DNA of 64,000 nucleotides from Acidobacteriota bacterium (GTDB lineage: Bacteria > Acidobacteriota > Terriglobia > Terriglobales > SCQP01). Where the stretch lies: contig JAKASR010000011.1 of NCBI GenBank assembly GCA_021818955.1, positions 1 through 64,000 on the forward strand. Reading direction: 5' to 3'. Numbering within the stretch: the stretch's first letter is position 1; every line of letters begins with the position of its first letter. Both the position numbers and the translations under genes were made by a program. Of the stretch, positions 11,574-21,929 are shown in pieces. Below the pieces are notes generated by a model that was not told where the DNA came from, did not search any database, and saw nothing but the letters and a program-made list of their open reading frames with translations.

Positions 11574-12674
11574 TCAGTTCTCCGATTCGATTTCGGCCCA
11601 CTCCGGCTCGCCCGCGTCCGCGCCCAGCGCCGGCAAGATCTTGGCCGGGTTGCGGATGGAAACCAACTCTGGCGCGGGTTCGGAAACCGCCGCTTCGGCG
11701 GCGGGGCGCTGCCGCCCACGCCACTGGTCCAGCAGCGAGGTGTAATGGGCGCAGGCGACGGTGCAGAAGGGCGAGCAGGATTTTTCGGTGAAGTATTCGC
11801 GCCGGAGGTCGTCGCGGGTATAGCCGGCCAGCGGCACGCCGGGATAGCCGCGCTGCTGCGAGCAGTAATGCACCAGGCCGTTTTCGCAGATGTAGAGATA
11901 ACGGCTGCCGGAGCGGCAGCGCCAGCGATTGGGCAACCCGCGCGCGATATTGTCCTGGAAGCGGTTGTAGCGGGCAAAGCTGCGCTTGCCCAGCGATTTG
12001 ACCTGGCGATAGATGGCAATCTGGCGATCGTTTAAAGGCCGGAGCTGGCCGTGGCCGTCGTGGATGATGCCGACAGTGGAGATGAAGCCGAGCTCGACCG
12101 CGCGGCGGGCGATGACCAGCGCGTCTTCCGGCCGGGCAACCCCGGCGCCGAGCACGGAATTGATATTGACGTCGAAGCGGGCGTAGGCGGCCAGCAACTC
12201 GAGTTTTTTATCCAGCACCTTCAGACTTTTTTTCGAGACTTCGTCCGGCTGGATGTTGTCAATCGATATTTGCAGGTAATCGAGCCCGGCCCGATTGAGC
12301 TTTTCGATGCGTTCCCGGACGAGCAGGTAGCCGTTGGTGATCATGCCGGCGAGCATGCCGGCGGCGCGGATCGCGGCGACGATTTCCTCGAGCTCGGGGT
12401 GCAGCAGCGGTTCGCCGCCGCTAATGGTGACCAGGCTGACGCCCAACTCGCCCAGCTTGGCGACCCGCCGGCGCATTTCCTCGAGCGGGACGGGACGGGA
12501 GAAATCGTCATATTCGTTACAGTATCCGCAAGCCAGATTACAACGGCGCATCGGCACCATATGCACCTGGATGGGATGCGCCGTGTCGAGGAGCGCATGG
12601 GCCACCGCGCGCCATTCGCGCCAACGGCGGGATAAGGGCTTGCGAGGGGTGTGGATTGGGGCCGTAGCGGGCAT
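11574..12674 (-). CDS. Radical SAM protein with SPASM-like C-terminus
   Basis: The canonical cluster motif is CNLACGYC (CX3CX2C), followed by the ISGGEPLLHPEL strand typical of SAM binding. The C-terminal third adds cysteines in WRCRSGSRYLYIC, VHYCSQ and CSPFCTVAC, which suggests a SPASM or twitch domain with auxiliary Fe-S clusters. Such enzymes often modify peptides or cofactors. The start is uncertain: the frame is open to 12758 with Met at 12758, 12716 and 12674. I chose 12674, which places the first Cys near residue 48. It is probably co-transcribed with the DinB-like gene and is divergent from the lpt genes. Confidence 0.8.
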   Translation of the reverse strand: MPATAPIHTPRKPLSRRWREWRAVAHALLDTAHPIQVHMVPMRRCNLACGYCNEYDDFSRPVPLEEMRRRVAKLGELGVSLVTISGGEPLLHPELEEIVAAIRAAGMLAGMITNGYLLVRERIEKLNRAGLDYLQISIDNIQPDEVSKKSLKVLDKKLELLAAYARFDVNINSVLGAGVARPEDALVIARRAVELGFISTVGIIHDGHGQLRPLNDRQIAIYRQVKSLGKRSFARYNRFQDNIARGLPNRWRCRSGSRYLYICENGLVHYCSQQRGYPGVPLAGYTRDDLRREYFTEKSCSPFCTVACAHYTSLLDQWRGRQRPAAEAAVSEPAPELVSIRNPAKILPALGADAGEPEWAEIESEN

Positions 12675-12812
12675 GAATGCAGTTGTAGTGTCGCCGAAAA
12701 CACCGGCGATTGTCATCCGGCATTCAGGGAAATGGCGTATCCCGGCAGCCAATGGCATCGTGAGCTCTCGGGCGGCGTAGCCCCAGGCGGCAGCTGCTTT
12801 AGACTGAAATTG

Positions 12813-15605
12813 GTGGCGAAACCATACCCTTCTCTTGGCGCCTGGCGGCGGCGGCTACGGTTATGGATGACCGTAGTGCTGCTCGCGGGAGCCGGCCTGT
12901 TGCTGGCGCTCTATTGGCGCAACCGGCTGCGGCCTCATCCGCCCGCGGTCCAGCGGCTGAAATTGAGCGTTCGCGAGAGCGCTCACGGCTTTGAACTGAG
13001 CCGCAGCCTGGGCGGTCGCACTTTATTTCGCCTGCAAGCCGCAACCGCGGTGCAGTTGCGGCTGCATCAACGCGCGATATTGCATAACGTCAAAATCGCC
13101 GTTTACCACGCCAGAACCAATCAGGTTGACCAGATATACGGCCAGAATTTCGAATATCTGCCCGAAAGCGGTTTGGTCTCCGCGCCCGGCTTGGTGCATA
13201 TGGATCTCGGCGGCCAACCCGGCCCGAGCACCGGCTTCCAGCAACCCCCGGCCGAGGAGCGCGGCAATCCCATCCACATAGAAGCCCATAACCTCAGCTT
13301 CAACCTGCACACCGGGCGGGGAGTGTCGCAGGGTGGCGTCCAATTTCGTTATTTACAAGCCACCGGACAGGCCGACAGCGCCGAACTGAGCGCCCATCCG
13401 AACCAAGCCATGCTCAGCGGCCATGTGCAATTGCTTTGGCGAAGGCCGGGACAGCCGGACCTGCGCATCTATGCCCAGCAGGCGCAGTTAAGCCGCAGGA
13501 ATTTCACGATTATTTTGAGCGGGCAACGCGGCCATCCGGTCAGAATTGTCGAACAATCGGCCGGCGGCCCTTCGGGGACAGTGCGACCGGCCAGCCGGCG
13601 GCCGCCGCCGGCTACCGCCGCTTTCGCAATGATTGCCAGCTTTCAGGCGCCGCAAATCGTGCTTTACCTTCATCCCGACTACAGCCTCGATAAATTGCAT
13701 TTTCTCGGCGGCTTGCGCGGGGAATATCTATCCAGCGTCGAGCGGATGCGGCTGCGCGCCGGTTCCGGGTGGGCCTGGATGCGCGCCGTGGGCAATGCCA
13801 CCCAACCGCCGGTCGGCCATGCCGCCTCTGCGCGCAGCAAGCTGTCGGCTCTAACCAGCGGCGCCGCACATTTATTGCCGGTGAGAAATGACCTGGCGTC
13901 AAATTCGAATCTGCTGCCGCGGCAACCGGTTCAGATCGACCGGCTATCGCTTGTCGGCGGGGTAAAAATCACCCGCCGGCTGCCCGGAGAAATTCAAACG
14001 CTGGCGGCGCAGCGGCTCGAAGCCGGGTTTGCTTCCGGCAACCATCTCCGCCAGATGGAATTGCTGGGCTCGGCGGAGCTGGCTACGCAACATGCCGCGC
14101 TCAAAGTTTCTCGTAGAACAGCAGAAACCAAAACACCCGCACCCCTGCCCGGCGCGGTGCAATCGGCCTCCATGCCGCCGCCGGCTACGCCGCCGGGCTT
14201 TACCCTGCCGGGGCTGCCGTTTTCCGGCGCCGAGGCGGCGCAGGGCGATTGGCAGTTACGCGCACCTCGCATGCACTTCGATTTTGGCCCGGGCGGAGCG
14301 GCGCCCCGATCGCGGGCGCGTATCGCGTGGATGCCGTCCAGCCGTTTGCGCACGGTGGATGCCGTTGCGGCGGGCTCGCCGGAACTGCCGAAATTGAATT
14401 TCATCTCGCCCGGGCGCCCCCGGTCCAGCGCGCAAAGCGCGAACATGCATTTTCAATTTGGCGCCGGACAGCGCATTGCGGCAGCCCGGTTGGAGGGCGG
14501 GGTGAATCTGGCGTCTTCATTGGCCGGCCCGCGGGGAATGATCCCACGCCGCAATACGGCGCAAAGCCTATACCTGACGTTTAATTCCGCCGGCAAGTTG
14601 ATTGAGGCCCGCGAAGACGGGCGGGTCATGCTGCAACAGGGGGCGGAATCGGCGCGCGCCGATCAGTTGCGCTACGTTCCCGGCAGCGGGCAATTGCTTC
14701 TGCGGGCGCAACCCGCAAGCCAATTTAGCCAGGGCGAAGTACGGGTGCAGGCGCCGCAGTTCCGCCTGGCGTCTGCGGAATTGATTGCCACGCATACTAC
14801 CGGGCAGATCCGCGCTCCCGGAGCGGTTCGTATCGCGATCCGGCCGGGCGCGGGCATGGGCCTGGATTTTCTGCCGGCGACCGGGCGCGCTCAGCCAGCG
14901 CGCGCGGCCACCGGCGGGGAAGAGACGATCAACCTGGCGGCCGGAAATATGCAGGCATATCAGCGTACCGGCTGGGCCTTATTTAATCATGGCGTGAGGC
15001 TTTGGCAAGGCCCCAACCTGCTGACCGCCGAACGCATGGTGTTCGATCGCAAGCAGCAGACGCTCGACGCCGGCGGGGGCGTGAGCAGCGTATTTTTGCT
15101 GCCGCCGCAAAAACCGGGTGCGATCGCGAAAAACCCCCTGGCCTTACCAGGCGCTCAATTGAAAATCGGCCAAACCCGCACGGCACAAAGCATTTCGATT
15201 CGCGCTTCCAGCCTGCATTTTGCGCAACCGGCACACGTGGCGCGCTATCAAGGAAGTGTGCGGATGAGTAACGGATCAGCCCAGTTGCGCTCGCACCAGT
15301 TGTACATAGACTTCAGCGCCGGCGCGCACGGCAAAGGCAGCGGCCCGCTGCGGCGCGTGGTGGCGATGGGGGATGTGAGGCTGCGCTCCGGCACCCGGCG
15401 CGGCCAGGCCGAGCGGATGATCTACGATTTCGAACATAATCTGATCACCTTGCGTGGTGGCACGCCAAGCATTTATGATGCCGAACTCGGTTTTTTAACC
15501 GGCCGTTCGTTGACTTTCAATCCCGCCGAAGATAGCATTAAAGTCGAAAGCTGGTCGAATGCAAGGGTTTACAGCACTTATTACCCGCAGAAACAAAAAC
15601 CGTAA
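12813..15605 (+). CDS. Large LptC/LptA-like lipopolysaccharide transport protein
   Basis: A very large (about 930-residue) inner-membrane-anchored periplasmic protein. One transmembrane helix ([19 protein letters not shown]) is near the N-terminus. The rest is beta-rich with repeated OstA/LptA-like segments, for example '[21 protein letters not shown]' and '[19 protein letters not shown]'. Stand-alone LptC and LptA are about 190 residues each. The immediate overlap with lptB (shared base in TAATG) supports a role in carrying LPS across the periplasm. The start is uncertain: GTG 12813 (or TTG 12810) precedes the membrane helix, and no clear ribosome binding site is seen. The segment from 13551 to 14430 is low-complexity and Pro/Ala/Arg-rich. 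Confidence 0.75.
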   Translation: MAKPYPSLGAWRRRLRLWMTVVLLAGAGLLLALYWRNRLRPHPPAVQRLKLSVRESAHGFELSRSLGGRTLFRLQAATAVQLRLHQRAILHNVKIAVYHARTNQVDQIYGQNFEYLPESGLVSAPGLVHMDLGGQPGPSTGFQQPPAEERGNPIHIEAHNLSFNLHTGRGVSQGGVQFRYLQATGQADSAELSAHPNQAMLSGHVQLLWRRPGQPDLRIYAQQAQLSRRNFTIILSGQRGHPVRIVEQSAGGPSGTVRPASRRPPPATAAFAMIASFQAPQIVLYLHPDYSLDKLHFLGGLRGEYLSSVERMRLRAGSGWAWMRAVGNATQPPVGHAASARSKLSALTSGAAHLLPVRNDLASNSNLLPRQPVQIDRLSLVGGVKITRRLPGEIQTLAAQRLEAGFASGNHLRQMELLGSAELATQHAALKVSRRTAETKTPAPLPGAVQSASMPPPATPPGFTLPGLPFSGAEAAQGDWQLRAPRMHFDFGPGGAAPRSRARIAWMPSSRLRTVDAVAAGSPELPKLNFISPGRPRSSAQSANMHFQFGAGQRIAAARLEGGVNLASSLAGPRGMIPRRNTAQSLYLTFNSAGKLIEAREDGRVMLQQGAESARADQLRYVPGSGQLLLRAQPASQFSQGEVRVQAPQFRLASAELIATHTTGQIRAPGAVRIAIRPGAGMGLDFLPATGRAQPARAATGGEETINLAAGNMQAYQRTGWALFNHGVRLWQGPNLLTAERMVFDRKQQTLDAGGGVSSVFLLPPQKPGAIAKNPLALPGAQLKIGQTRTAQSISIRASSLHFAQPAHVARYQGSVRMSNGSAQLRSHQLYIDFSAGAHGKGSGPLRRVVAMGDVRLRSGTRRGQAERMIYDFEHNLITLRGGTPSIYDAELGFLTGRSLTFNPAEDSIKVESWSNARVYSTYYPQKQKP

Positions 15606-16363
15606 TGGGTTTGGACAATAACTCACCATCGCATTCGGCCCATATCCTGGCAGCCGACCAGATCGGCAAGCATTTTCGAGGCCGGGCGGTAGTCCAAGGT
15701 GTGAGCTTATTTATTGAAAAAGGCGAGGTCGTGGGACTGCTGGGGCCCAATGGCGCCGGCAAGACGACCACGTTTCATATGCTGGTGGGACTGCTTAGCC
15801 CGGATACCGGGCGCATACGGTTGGATGACACCGACATCACGGCCATGCCGATGTACCAGCGCGCCCGCCTGGGGATCAGCTATCTGCCCCAGGAGGCTTC
15901 GATTTTTCGCAAGCTGACGGTCGAACAAAACCTGATGGCCATCTTAGAAACTCTACCGCTCGATACCGCTGCGCGCCAGGAGCGGCTGGAAGCCTTATTA
16001 GAACATTTAGGCCTGAACAAAGTGCGGCGCACGCCCGGTTATGCGTTGTCAGGCGGCGAACGGCGGCGTACCGAGATTGCCCGCGGCCTGGTGCTGAATC
16101 CGCAATTTATTCTGCTGGACGAACCTTTCTCCGGGATTGACCCGATTGCCGTGCTCGATATTCAGCGCATTATCTTTGATCTGCGGCGGCGGGGCATCGG
16201 CGTTTTGATCACCGATCATAACGTGCGCGAAACGCTTTCCGTCACCAACCGGGCGTATATCATAAATGACGGGGTCATTTTTCGCGCCGGCGCGCCGCGC
16301 GAGCTGGGTAGCGACGAAGAGGTTCGACGCGTTTATTTGGGTGAAAGCTTCACTCTGGCTTAA
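15605..16363 (+). CDS. lptB: LPS export ABC transporter ATP-binding protein
   Basis: LptB powers extraction of LPS from the inner membrane by LptFG. At 252 residues it carries Walker [10 protein letters not shown], the signature [13 protein letters not shown], Walker [13 protein letters not shown] and switch His in ITDHNVRE, all in the LptB-specific form. The ATG overlaps the stop of the lptC/A-like gene by one base and rpoN follows three bases after its stop. This is the same gene order as lptA-lptB-rpoN in proteobacteria. lptF and lptG are not in the window. Confidence 0.96.
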   Translation: MGLDNNSPSHSAHILAADQIGKHFRGRAVVQGVSLFIEKGEVVGLLGPNGAGKTTTFHMLVGLLSPDTGRIRLDDTDITAMPMYQRARLGISYLPQEASIFRKLTVEQNLMAILETLPLDTAARQERLEALLEHLGLNKVRRTPGYALSGGERRRTEIARGLVLNPQFILLDEPFSGIDPIAVLDIQRIIFDLRRRGIGVLITDHNVRETLSVTNRAYIINDGVIFRAGAPRELGSDEEVRRVYLGESFTLA

Positions 16364-16366
16364 CGC

Positions 16367-18079
16367 ATGCATATCGGTCCCAAATTAGTGCCCAAGCCGG
16401 CTCTGAAGCAGACCTTGACGCCTGGGCTGGTGCAGATGGTCAACCTGCTGACCCTGAATAAGCTGGATTTGCAGGAAGCGATCACGCAGGAGTTATTGCA
16501 AAACCCGCTGCTGGAAGAAGCGCAGGAGCAGGACGAAGCCACCGAACCCATCACCATTGACCAGTTGATTCAGGCCGAGGCGAAACTGCGGCAGGAATCC
16601 GCGGACCAGCAGGTGTTGGATGCGGTGCGGGAGCCGGCCGAGTCCAATCCAAACTCCACGATGACGGCCGAGCCGGGTGCCGAAACGACTGCTGAAGCCT
16701 ATGGCAGCGAGGAAGCGAGCGCCGGCGCAGGAGAGATGCGCAGCCATGAGGAACCGCGCAGTGAGCCGGTTGCGGGCGGCGAAAACGAAGGCGGGGAGGC
16801 GGAAGCGGCGGCGGAAACGGCCGCCGTGGACCCGTTCGAGGAGATCGATTTTGGCGACTTTTTCGAGAAGTATCTCGATCCCGGCAGTTTCGTGGGCGAG
16901 AGCGAGGAAATCGAACGCCCCACCTACGAAAACTTCCTCAGCGCGCCCACCACCCTGACGGACCATTTGCGCTGGCAGCTGAGCGTCTCGCAAGCCGACG
17001 AGGTGGTGCGCGAGGCGGCGGAAGCGATCATCGGCAATCTGGATGAAGACGGCTACCTGACGGCGGAGGAAGAACACGGGCGGCGGCCCTTGCACCTGGA
17101 AGAAATTGCCGAGGCGGAGCAGTTGCCGCTGGCGGCGGTGCAGTCGGGACTGGAGTTGGTGCAGAGTTTCGACCCCCCGGGGGTGGCTTGCCGGGATCTG
17201 CGCGAATGCCTGCGGCTGCAATTGCGGCAATGTCCGCTCTTACAGCCGCTAGCGCTGACGCTGGTGGAAGAGTATCTGCCGGCGCTCGAAAATCGCGACT
17301 ACAAGGGCATTGCGCGGGCCTTGGGCGTGCCGGTGGAGAGCGTGCAAACGGCGCTGGCCTCGATCCGCCGGCTTGATCCTCATCCCGGGCGGCGCTATAA
17401 CAAGGCGCAGGTGCGGCTCATCGAGCCCGATCTGTTTTTCGTTAAGGGGCGGGCGCAACCTTGCCCGATTTGCGGCCGCGAGGACTGCGAAAACGAATAC
17501 CGCATCCTGCTGAACGACGATGGACTGCCGCAGTTAACCATTAATCGCGGTTACCGCTCAATGAAATGGGACAAGAGCGAGCGCGAGGTATCGCGCTACA
17601 TCCGCGAGCGCTATAGTAGCGCCATTCAGTTTTTAAAAAATCTGGAGCAGCGGAAACAAACCATCGCCCGGGTTTGCCATTCCATTATTGCCCGCCAGGC
17701 CGAATTTTTGGATTTTGGCATGGACGCGCTCAAGCCGATGATGATCAAGGAAGTGGCGGAGGAAATCGGAGTTCACCCCTCGACCGTGAGCCGCGCCGTG
17801 GCGAATAAATATGCGCATACCCCGCAGGGGGTGCTGGAATTGCGCTTTTTCTTCACCGAGTCGGTGCAGGGCGAGCGCGGCGGCGAGACCTCGCTGGTGA
17901 ATCTGAAACGACGGGTGAAAAAACTGATCGAGGAAGAAGACACGGCGCATCCTCTTACCGACGAACGCATTACCGAACTGCTGCGCGCCGAAGGCATCAA
18001 TGTGACCCGCCGCACCGTGGCCAAGTACCGCGAAGACATGCATATCCCCTCGACCCATCAACGGCGGAAAAAAATCTAA
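16367..18079 (+). CDS. rpoN: RNA polymerase sigma-54 factor with cysteine insertion
   Basis: Sigma-54 directs RNA polymerase to -24/-12 promoters and needs an AAA+ activator to open DNA. The 570-residue protein has region I (residues 1-50, Gln/Leu-rich), a long acidic linker (55-190), the core-binding domain, and the C-terminal RpoN box TRRTVAKYRE (547-556). Unusually, CPICGREDC (366-374) is inserted between PDLFFVK and the strand YRILLNDDGLPQL, giving three cysteines that could bind a metal. Two sigma-54 activators and three candidate -24/-12 promoters occur later in this window. It lies in the lpt operon, with rapZ following. Confidence 0.96.
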   Translation: MHIGPKLVPKPALKQTLTPGLVQMVNLLTLNKLDLQEAITQELLQNPLLEEAQEQDEATEPITIDQLIQAEAKLRQESADQQVLDAVREPAESNPNSTMTAEPGAETTAEAYGSEEASAGAGEMRSHEEPRSEPVAGGENEGGEAEAAAETAAVDPFEEIDFGDFFEKYLDPGSFVGESEEIERPTYENFLSAPTTLTDHLRWQLSVSQADEVVREAAEAIIGNLDEDGYLTAEEEHGRRPLHLEEIAEAEQLPLAAVQSGLELVQSFDPPGVACRDLRECLRLQLRQCPLLQPLALTLVEEYLPALENRDYKGIARALGVPVESVQTALASIRRLDPHPGRRYNKAQVRLIEPDLFFVKGRAQPCPICGREDCENEYRILLNDDGLPQLTINRGYRSMKWDKSEREVSRYIRERYSSAIQFLKNLEQRKQTIARVCHSIIARQAEFLDFGMDALKPMMIKEVAEEIGVHPSTVSRAVANKYAHTPQGVLELRFFFTESVQGERGGETSLVNLKRRVKKLIEEEDTAHPLTDERITELLRAEGINVTRRTVAKYREDMHIPSTHQRRKKI

Positions 18080-18143
18080 TATTGCCCGGCGGTCTGCCGG
18101 CCGCGCAGGCGTGCTAGCCGGCTATCGGCATTACACTAACTCC

Positions 18144-19070
18144 ATGGCCCGCAAACGCGCCGAATCCACCCCCGTCGTGCACAAGGGCGAACGCCATGCG
18201 GCCGAACGCCACCTGGTCATCCTGACCGGAGTGAGTGGCTCGGGCAAAGGTTCGGTATTGCGCGGCTTTGAAGACAACGGCTATTACTGCGTGGACAATT
18301 TGCCCCTCGAATTATTGCCCACCTTCGCCGAACTGGTGCTGCAATCTCCTGAAATTGAGCGCGCCGCCCTGGTTGTGGACGTGCGTGAGGTGGGCCGCCT
18401 GGTCAGTCTGCCCGAGCAGATTGCCCGGCTGCGGCAATCGCCCTTGCGCGTGTCGCTGATTTTTCTGGATGCCTCGGAAGAGGCGCTGGTGCGCCGCTTC
18501 AGCGAGACCCGCAGGCCACACCCGCTCGGTCATCGCGACCTGCGCGCCGGTATCCGGGCCGAACGCCGCCGCCTGGCCCGCTTACGCAAGTTGGCCGACC
18601 TGGTGATCGATACTTCTCCCTTCAACGTACGCGAGCTGCGCGATTATGTGGAACAGAAGATCATCCATGCCAATCGGGAGCGGGCGCTACGCATCGGCCT
18701 CATCAGCTTCGGCTACCGTTATGGCCTGCCCGCCGACGCCGACCTGGTGCTGGATGTCCGTTTTTTGCCCAACCCCAACTACATCCCCAGACTGCGCCAC
18801 CACAGCGGCCGCGATCCAAAAGTCGCCGCCTTCATTCGCCGCTTTCCGCAGACGCGCGAGTTCCTGAACCGCACCACCGAACTGTTGCTGTCGCTCATTC
18901 CCCATTATATTGAGGAAGGCAAAAGCTATCTCACCATCGCGCTGGGCTGCACCGGCGGCCAGCATCGCTCGGTGATGATGGCGGAAGAAATTGGGCAACG
19001 CCTCCGCCACGCGGGCTATCACCTGAAAGTGCAGCACCGGGATCTGCCCCTGGCAACGCTAGCCGGCTGA
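18144..19070 (+). CDS. rapZ: RNase adapter / nucleotide-binding protein RapZ
   Basis: A P-loop protein of the RapZ/YvcJ family. In E. coli it guides RNase E to the GlmZ sRNA and controls amino-sugar synthesis. Walker A GVSGSGKGS lies near residue 32, followed by the family signature GYYCVDNLPLELL. The conserved C-terminal GCTGGQHRSV is present. I chose ATG 18144 (308 residues); an in-frame start at 18111 adds 11 residues without a better ribosome binding site. Its position after rpoN matches proteobacterial order, but hpf and ptsN, normally between them, are missing. Confidence 0.93.
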   Translation: MARKRAESTPVVHKGERHAAERHLVILTGVSGSGKGSVLRGFEDNGYYCVDNLPLELLPTFAELVLQSPEIERAALVVDVREVGRLVSLPEQIARLRQSPLRVSLIFLDASEEALVRRFSETRRPHPLGHRDLRAGIRAERRRLARLRKLADLVIDTSPFNVRELRDYVEQKIIHANRERALRIGLISFGYRYGLPADADLVLDVRFLPNPNYIPRLRHHSGRDPKVAAFIRRFPQTREFLNRTTELLLSLIPHYIEEGKSYLTIALGCTGGQHRSVMMAEEIGQRLRHAGYHLKVQHRDLPLATLAG

Positions 19071-19126
19071 GCCGGCCGGCTTCGTAGGATTAGGCCGGGC
19101 GGGCAATTCCGGCTAAAATTGCAGCC

Positions 19127-20998
19127 ATGCGCGAATGGATGCGATTGGCGCGAATGGCGGCTCGTTATTGGCTGCACTTTGCGCTGGCCATTGTATTGAT
19201 GGCCTTCGTCGGCGCCTTGATGGGCGTGCTGGTGCTCCTGTTCGGGGCGGTCATTCAAACCGTACTGGAACCCCACACTAACGGGCATCGCCAAGTGATG
19301 CTGCTGCAGCGCCTGCCGTTTCTCGGCCGTCCTTTATACCTGAACGCATTCATGCCCGGCTGGATTTCGCACAATCCCGCCTCGATGGTGGCCATCGCCA
19401 TGGTTGCGACGGTAGCCATCAAAGGCGCCTGCCAATACCTTGGCACCTACCTGGTCAACTACGGCGGTTATGGTCTCATCACCGACCTGCGCAATCATTT
19501 TTATGAAAAGCTAATCTATAAATCCGCGGCTTTCTTCCATAAGCACTCCACCCCCAAACTGATTTCCACGGCGATCAACGACATCAATCGCATTCAAACC
19601 GGGCTATCTTACAACCTCGCCGATGCGCTCCGCCAGGGTTTCACCCTGTTCTTTCTGCTGGTCACGATGCTGGTGATCAACTGGAAACTGTCACTCTTGA
19701 TGTTTTTGCTGACCCCGGTGGTGGTCATCCCCAGCGCGAGCATTGGCCGGCGGGTGCGGCGAACCACGCGCCGCGGCCTGGATGTGATGGCGGACGTGCA
19801 GCACATCCTGCATGAAACCCTGACCGGCAATCGCGTGGTCAAGGCGTTTAACATGGAGTGGCACGAGATCCAGCGGTTTCGCAATGCCGCGATGCGGCTG
19901 CTGCGCCAGAACCTACGCTATATCCAGCAGCAGAACCTCAGCTCGCCCCTCATGGAATTTTTCGCGGTATGCCTGATTGCTCTATTCGTGCTCTATGCCC
20001 GCAGCCTGATCAATCACGGTTATATGACGATGACGACGGCGGTTGCATTCTTCATCGCGCTGACCCAGATTTATCAACCCTTACGGCGCCTGCCCGGCAT
20101 TTACAATCATTTCCAGCAGGCGCTGGGCTCAGCCCAGCGGGTGTTCGAGTTCATGGACGAGCGCCAGGATGTGACCGAGCGTGAAAACGCCAAGCGGTTG
20201 CGCGGCCTGCGCCAGTCGATCCGTTTCGAGGCCGTGCAGTTTGCCTATGACGGCGAAGAGCCGCTGCTGCACGACATCAACCTGGAAATTCAACGCGGCC
20301 AGGTTGTGGCGCTGGTAGGGGCCAGCGGCGCGGGCAAATCCACCATGGCCAATCTGCTGCCGCGCTTTTTCGATGTCACCGGCGGGCGGGTGCTGGTGGA
20401 TGGCCTGGATGTGCGCGAGTTGACGCTGCGCTCGCTGCGCGACCAGATCGCCTATGTCGCCCAGGATACGATTTTGTTCAACGATACGGTGGCCGCCAAT
20501 ATCGCCTATGGCTCGCCCGCGGTCAGCGAAGCGCGCATCCGGGCCGCGGCTGAAGCGGCGCTGGCGCACGATTTCATTGTGGCGATGGCGAAGGGCTATC
20601 AGACCTTGCTGGGCGAACGCGGCTTAAGACTTTCCGGCGGCGAGCGGCAGCGCATTGCCATTGCGCGCGCGCTGTTGAAAAATGCGCCCATCCTGATTCT
20701 GGACGAGGCCACCTCGGCGCTGGATGCGGAAAGCGAGTTGCTGGTGCAACGCGCTCTTGGCAACCTGATGCGGAACCGCACCGTGCTGGTCATCGCCCAC
20801 CGCCTTTCCACCATCCGCAGCGCCGATTGCATCGTGGTGCTCGAAAAAGGACGCATTATCGAACAAGGTACGCACGATGAGCTGATGGCCTCGAGCGGCC
20901 CCTATCGCCGGCTTTACGATCTGCAATTCACCGATAGCGACGATTACGCGGCGCTGGCGCCGGCCATCCTCCCGGTCCCGGTTCCCCCCCATGCCTGA
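19127..20998 (+). CDS. MsbA-like ABC exporter (transmembrane and ATPase fused)
   Basis: A 623-residue half-transporter. The N-terminal ~330 residues hold six predicted membrane helices. The ATPase domain has Walker A GASGAGKST, signature LSGGERQRIAIARAL, and Walker B ILILDEATSALDAE. The sequence HKHSTPKLISTAINDINRIQ and the neighbourhood of LPS-transport genes suggest lipid A-core flipping across the inner membrane, as MsbA does. Other ABCB-type exporters share these motifs, so the substrate is inferred. It ends eight bases inside the yicC gene. Confidence 0.88.
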   Translation: MREWMRLARMAARYWLHFALAIVLMAFVGALMGVLVLLFGAVIQTVLEPHTNGHRQVMLLQRLPFLGRPLYLNAFMPGWISHNPASMVAIAMVATVAIKGACQYLGTYLVNYGGYGLITDLRNHFYEKLIYKSAAFFHKHSTPKLISTAINDINRIQTGLSYNLADALRQGFTLFFLLVTMLVINWKLSLLMFLLTPVVVIPSASIGRRVRRTTRRGLDVMADVQHILHETLTGNRVVKAFNMEWHEIQRFRNAAMRLLRQNLRYIQQQNLSSPLMEFFAVCLIALFVLYARSLINHGYMTMTTAVAFFIALTQIYQPLRRLPGIYNHFQQALGSAQRVFEFMDERQDVTERENAKRLRGLRQSIRFEAVQFAYDGEEPLLHDINLEIQRGQVVALVGASGAGKSTMANLLPRFFDVTGGRVLVDGLDVRELTLRSLRDQIAYVAQDTILFNDTVAANIAYGSPAVSEARIRAAAEAALAHDFIVAMAKGYQTLLGERGLRLSGGERQRIAIARALLKNAPILILDEATSALDAESELLVQRALGNLMRNRTVLVIAHRLSTIRSADCIVVLEKGRIIEQGTHDELMASSGPYRRLYDLQFTDSDDYAALAPAILPVPVPPHA

Positions 20999-21929
20999 TA
21001 CGCCTCCTGCCTCAACTTGCCATTCCATGACCGGGTTTGCCCAGGCCCGGGCGGAACTGGCCACTCCCGGCGGAGCGCTGGCGTTCACGCTGACGCTGAA
21101 AAGCGTGAACCATCGTTTTCTCGATTTGAATCTGCGATTGCCGCCCGGGCTGGAGGCGCTGGCGCCGGGAATCGAGCGCCGGTTGAAATCCGAATTGCGC
21201 CGCGGCCACGTGGATTGCATGGTACAGTTCGACCAATCGCCTCCGGCCGCGTACCGCTTGGATGCGGCCATGGCGGCGGCGTACCGTCAAGCATGGAAGG
21301 AATTGTCAGGCCGCGCGCCGGATTCCGAAGCCCATCCGGAACCCGAAGCCATGCTGGCCGTACCGGGCATGCTGGCCGCCTGCACCCCGCCGCTGCTGGG
21401 CGCCGATGCCACGCCGGGCAAACTGCCCTCCGGCTTCGAGACGGCGCTGGGAAAAGCCGTGGCTGGCCTGATTCGCATGCGGCAGGTAGAAGGTTCGGCG
21501 CTCCGCCGTGAGTTGGAGAGCCGGCTCGAGCACTTAAGCAAAGATGTGGAGCGGATCGCCGTTCAGCAAACGGCATTGGAAACCGCACTTCGCGAGCGGC
21601 TCCGCCGGCGGCTGAATGATATGGCCGTGCCCGAAGTGAGCGCGGAGCGCCTGGCCCAGGAGGCCGCACTGCTGGCCGAACGCGCCGACATCAGCGAGGA
21701 ATTGGCCCGGCTGCGGGCTCATGCCGGCCAGTTTGCCGCCACCCTGGCCGCGGGTGGAGAAATCGGCAAGAAGCTGGAATTTTTGCTTCAGGAAATGCAT
21801 CGCGAAGCAGGCACGCTGCTGGCTAAGACCGGCAGCGGTTCCGGCGCCGGATTGGAAATTACCGAAGCCGGGCTGCGCATCCGTCTGGAACTCGAAAAAT
21901 TACGCGAACAGGTGCAAAATCTGGAGTGA
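20991..21929 (+). CDS. yicC: YicC-family endoribonuclease
   Basis: The 312-residue protein has the diagnostic N-terminus SMTGFAQA, the motif LKSVNHRFLDLNLRLPP, and the C-terminal DUF1732 motif KLEFLLQEMHREAGTLLAK. YicC proteins are reported endoribonucleases acting on sRNA. The gene usually sits beside gmk, as here: its stop overlaps the gmk GTG start (GTGA, 21926-21929), so translation is coupled. Confidence 0.93.
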   Translation: MPDTPPASTCHSMTGFAQARAELATPGGALAFTLTLKSVNHRFLDLNLRLPPGLEALAPGIERRLKSELRRGHVDCMVQFDQSPPAAYRLDAAMAAAYRQAWKELSGRAPDSEAHPEPEAMLAVPGMLAACTPPLLGADATPGKLPSGFETALGKAVAGLIRMRQVEGSALRRELESRLEHLSKDVERIAVQQTALETALRERLRRRLNDMAVPEVSAERLAQEAALLAERADISEELARLRAHAGQFAATLAAGGEIGKKLEFLLQEMHREAGTLLAKTGSGSGAGLEITEAGLRIRLELEKLREQVQNLE

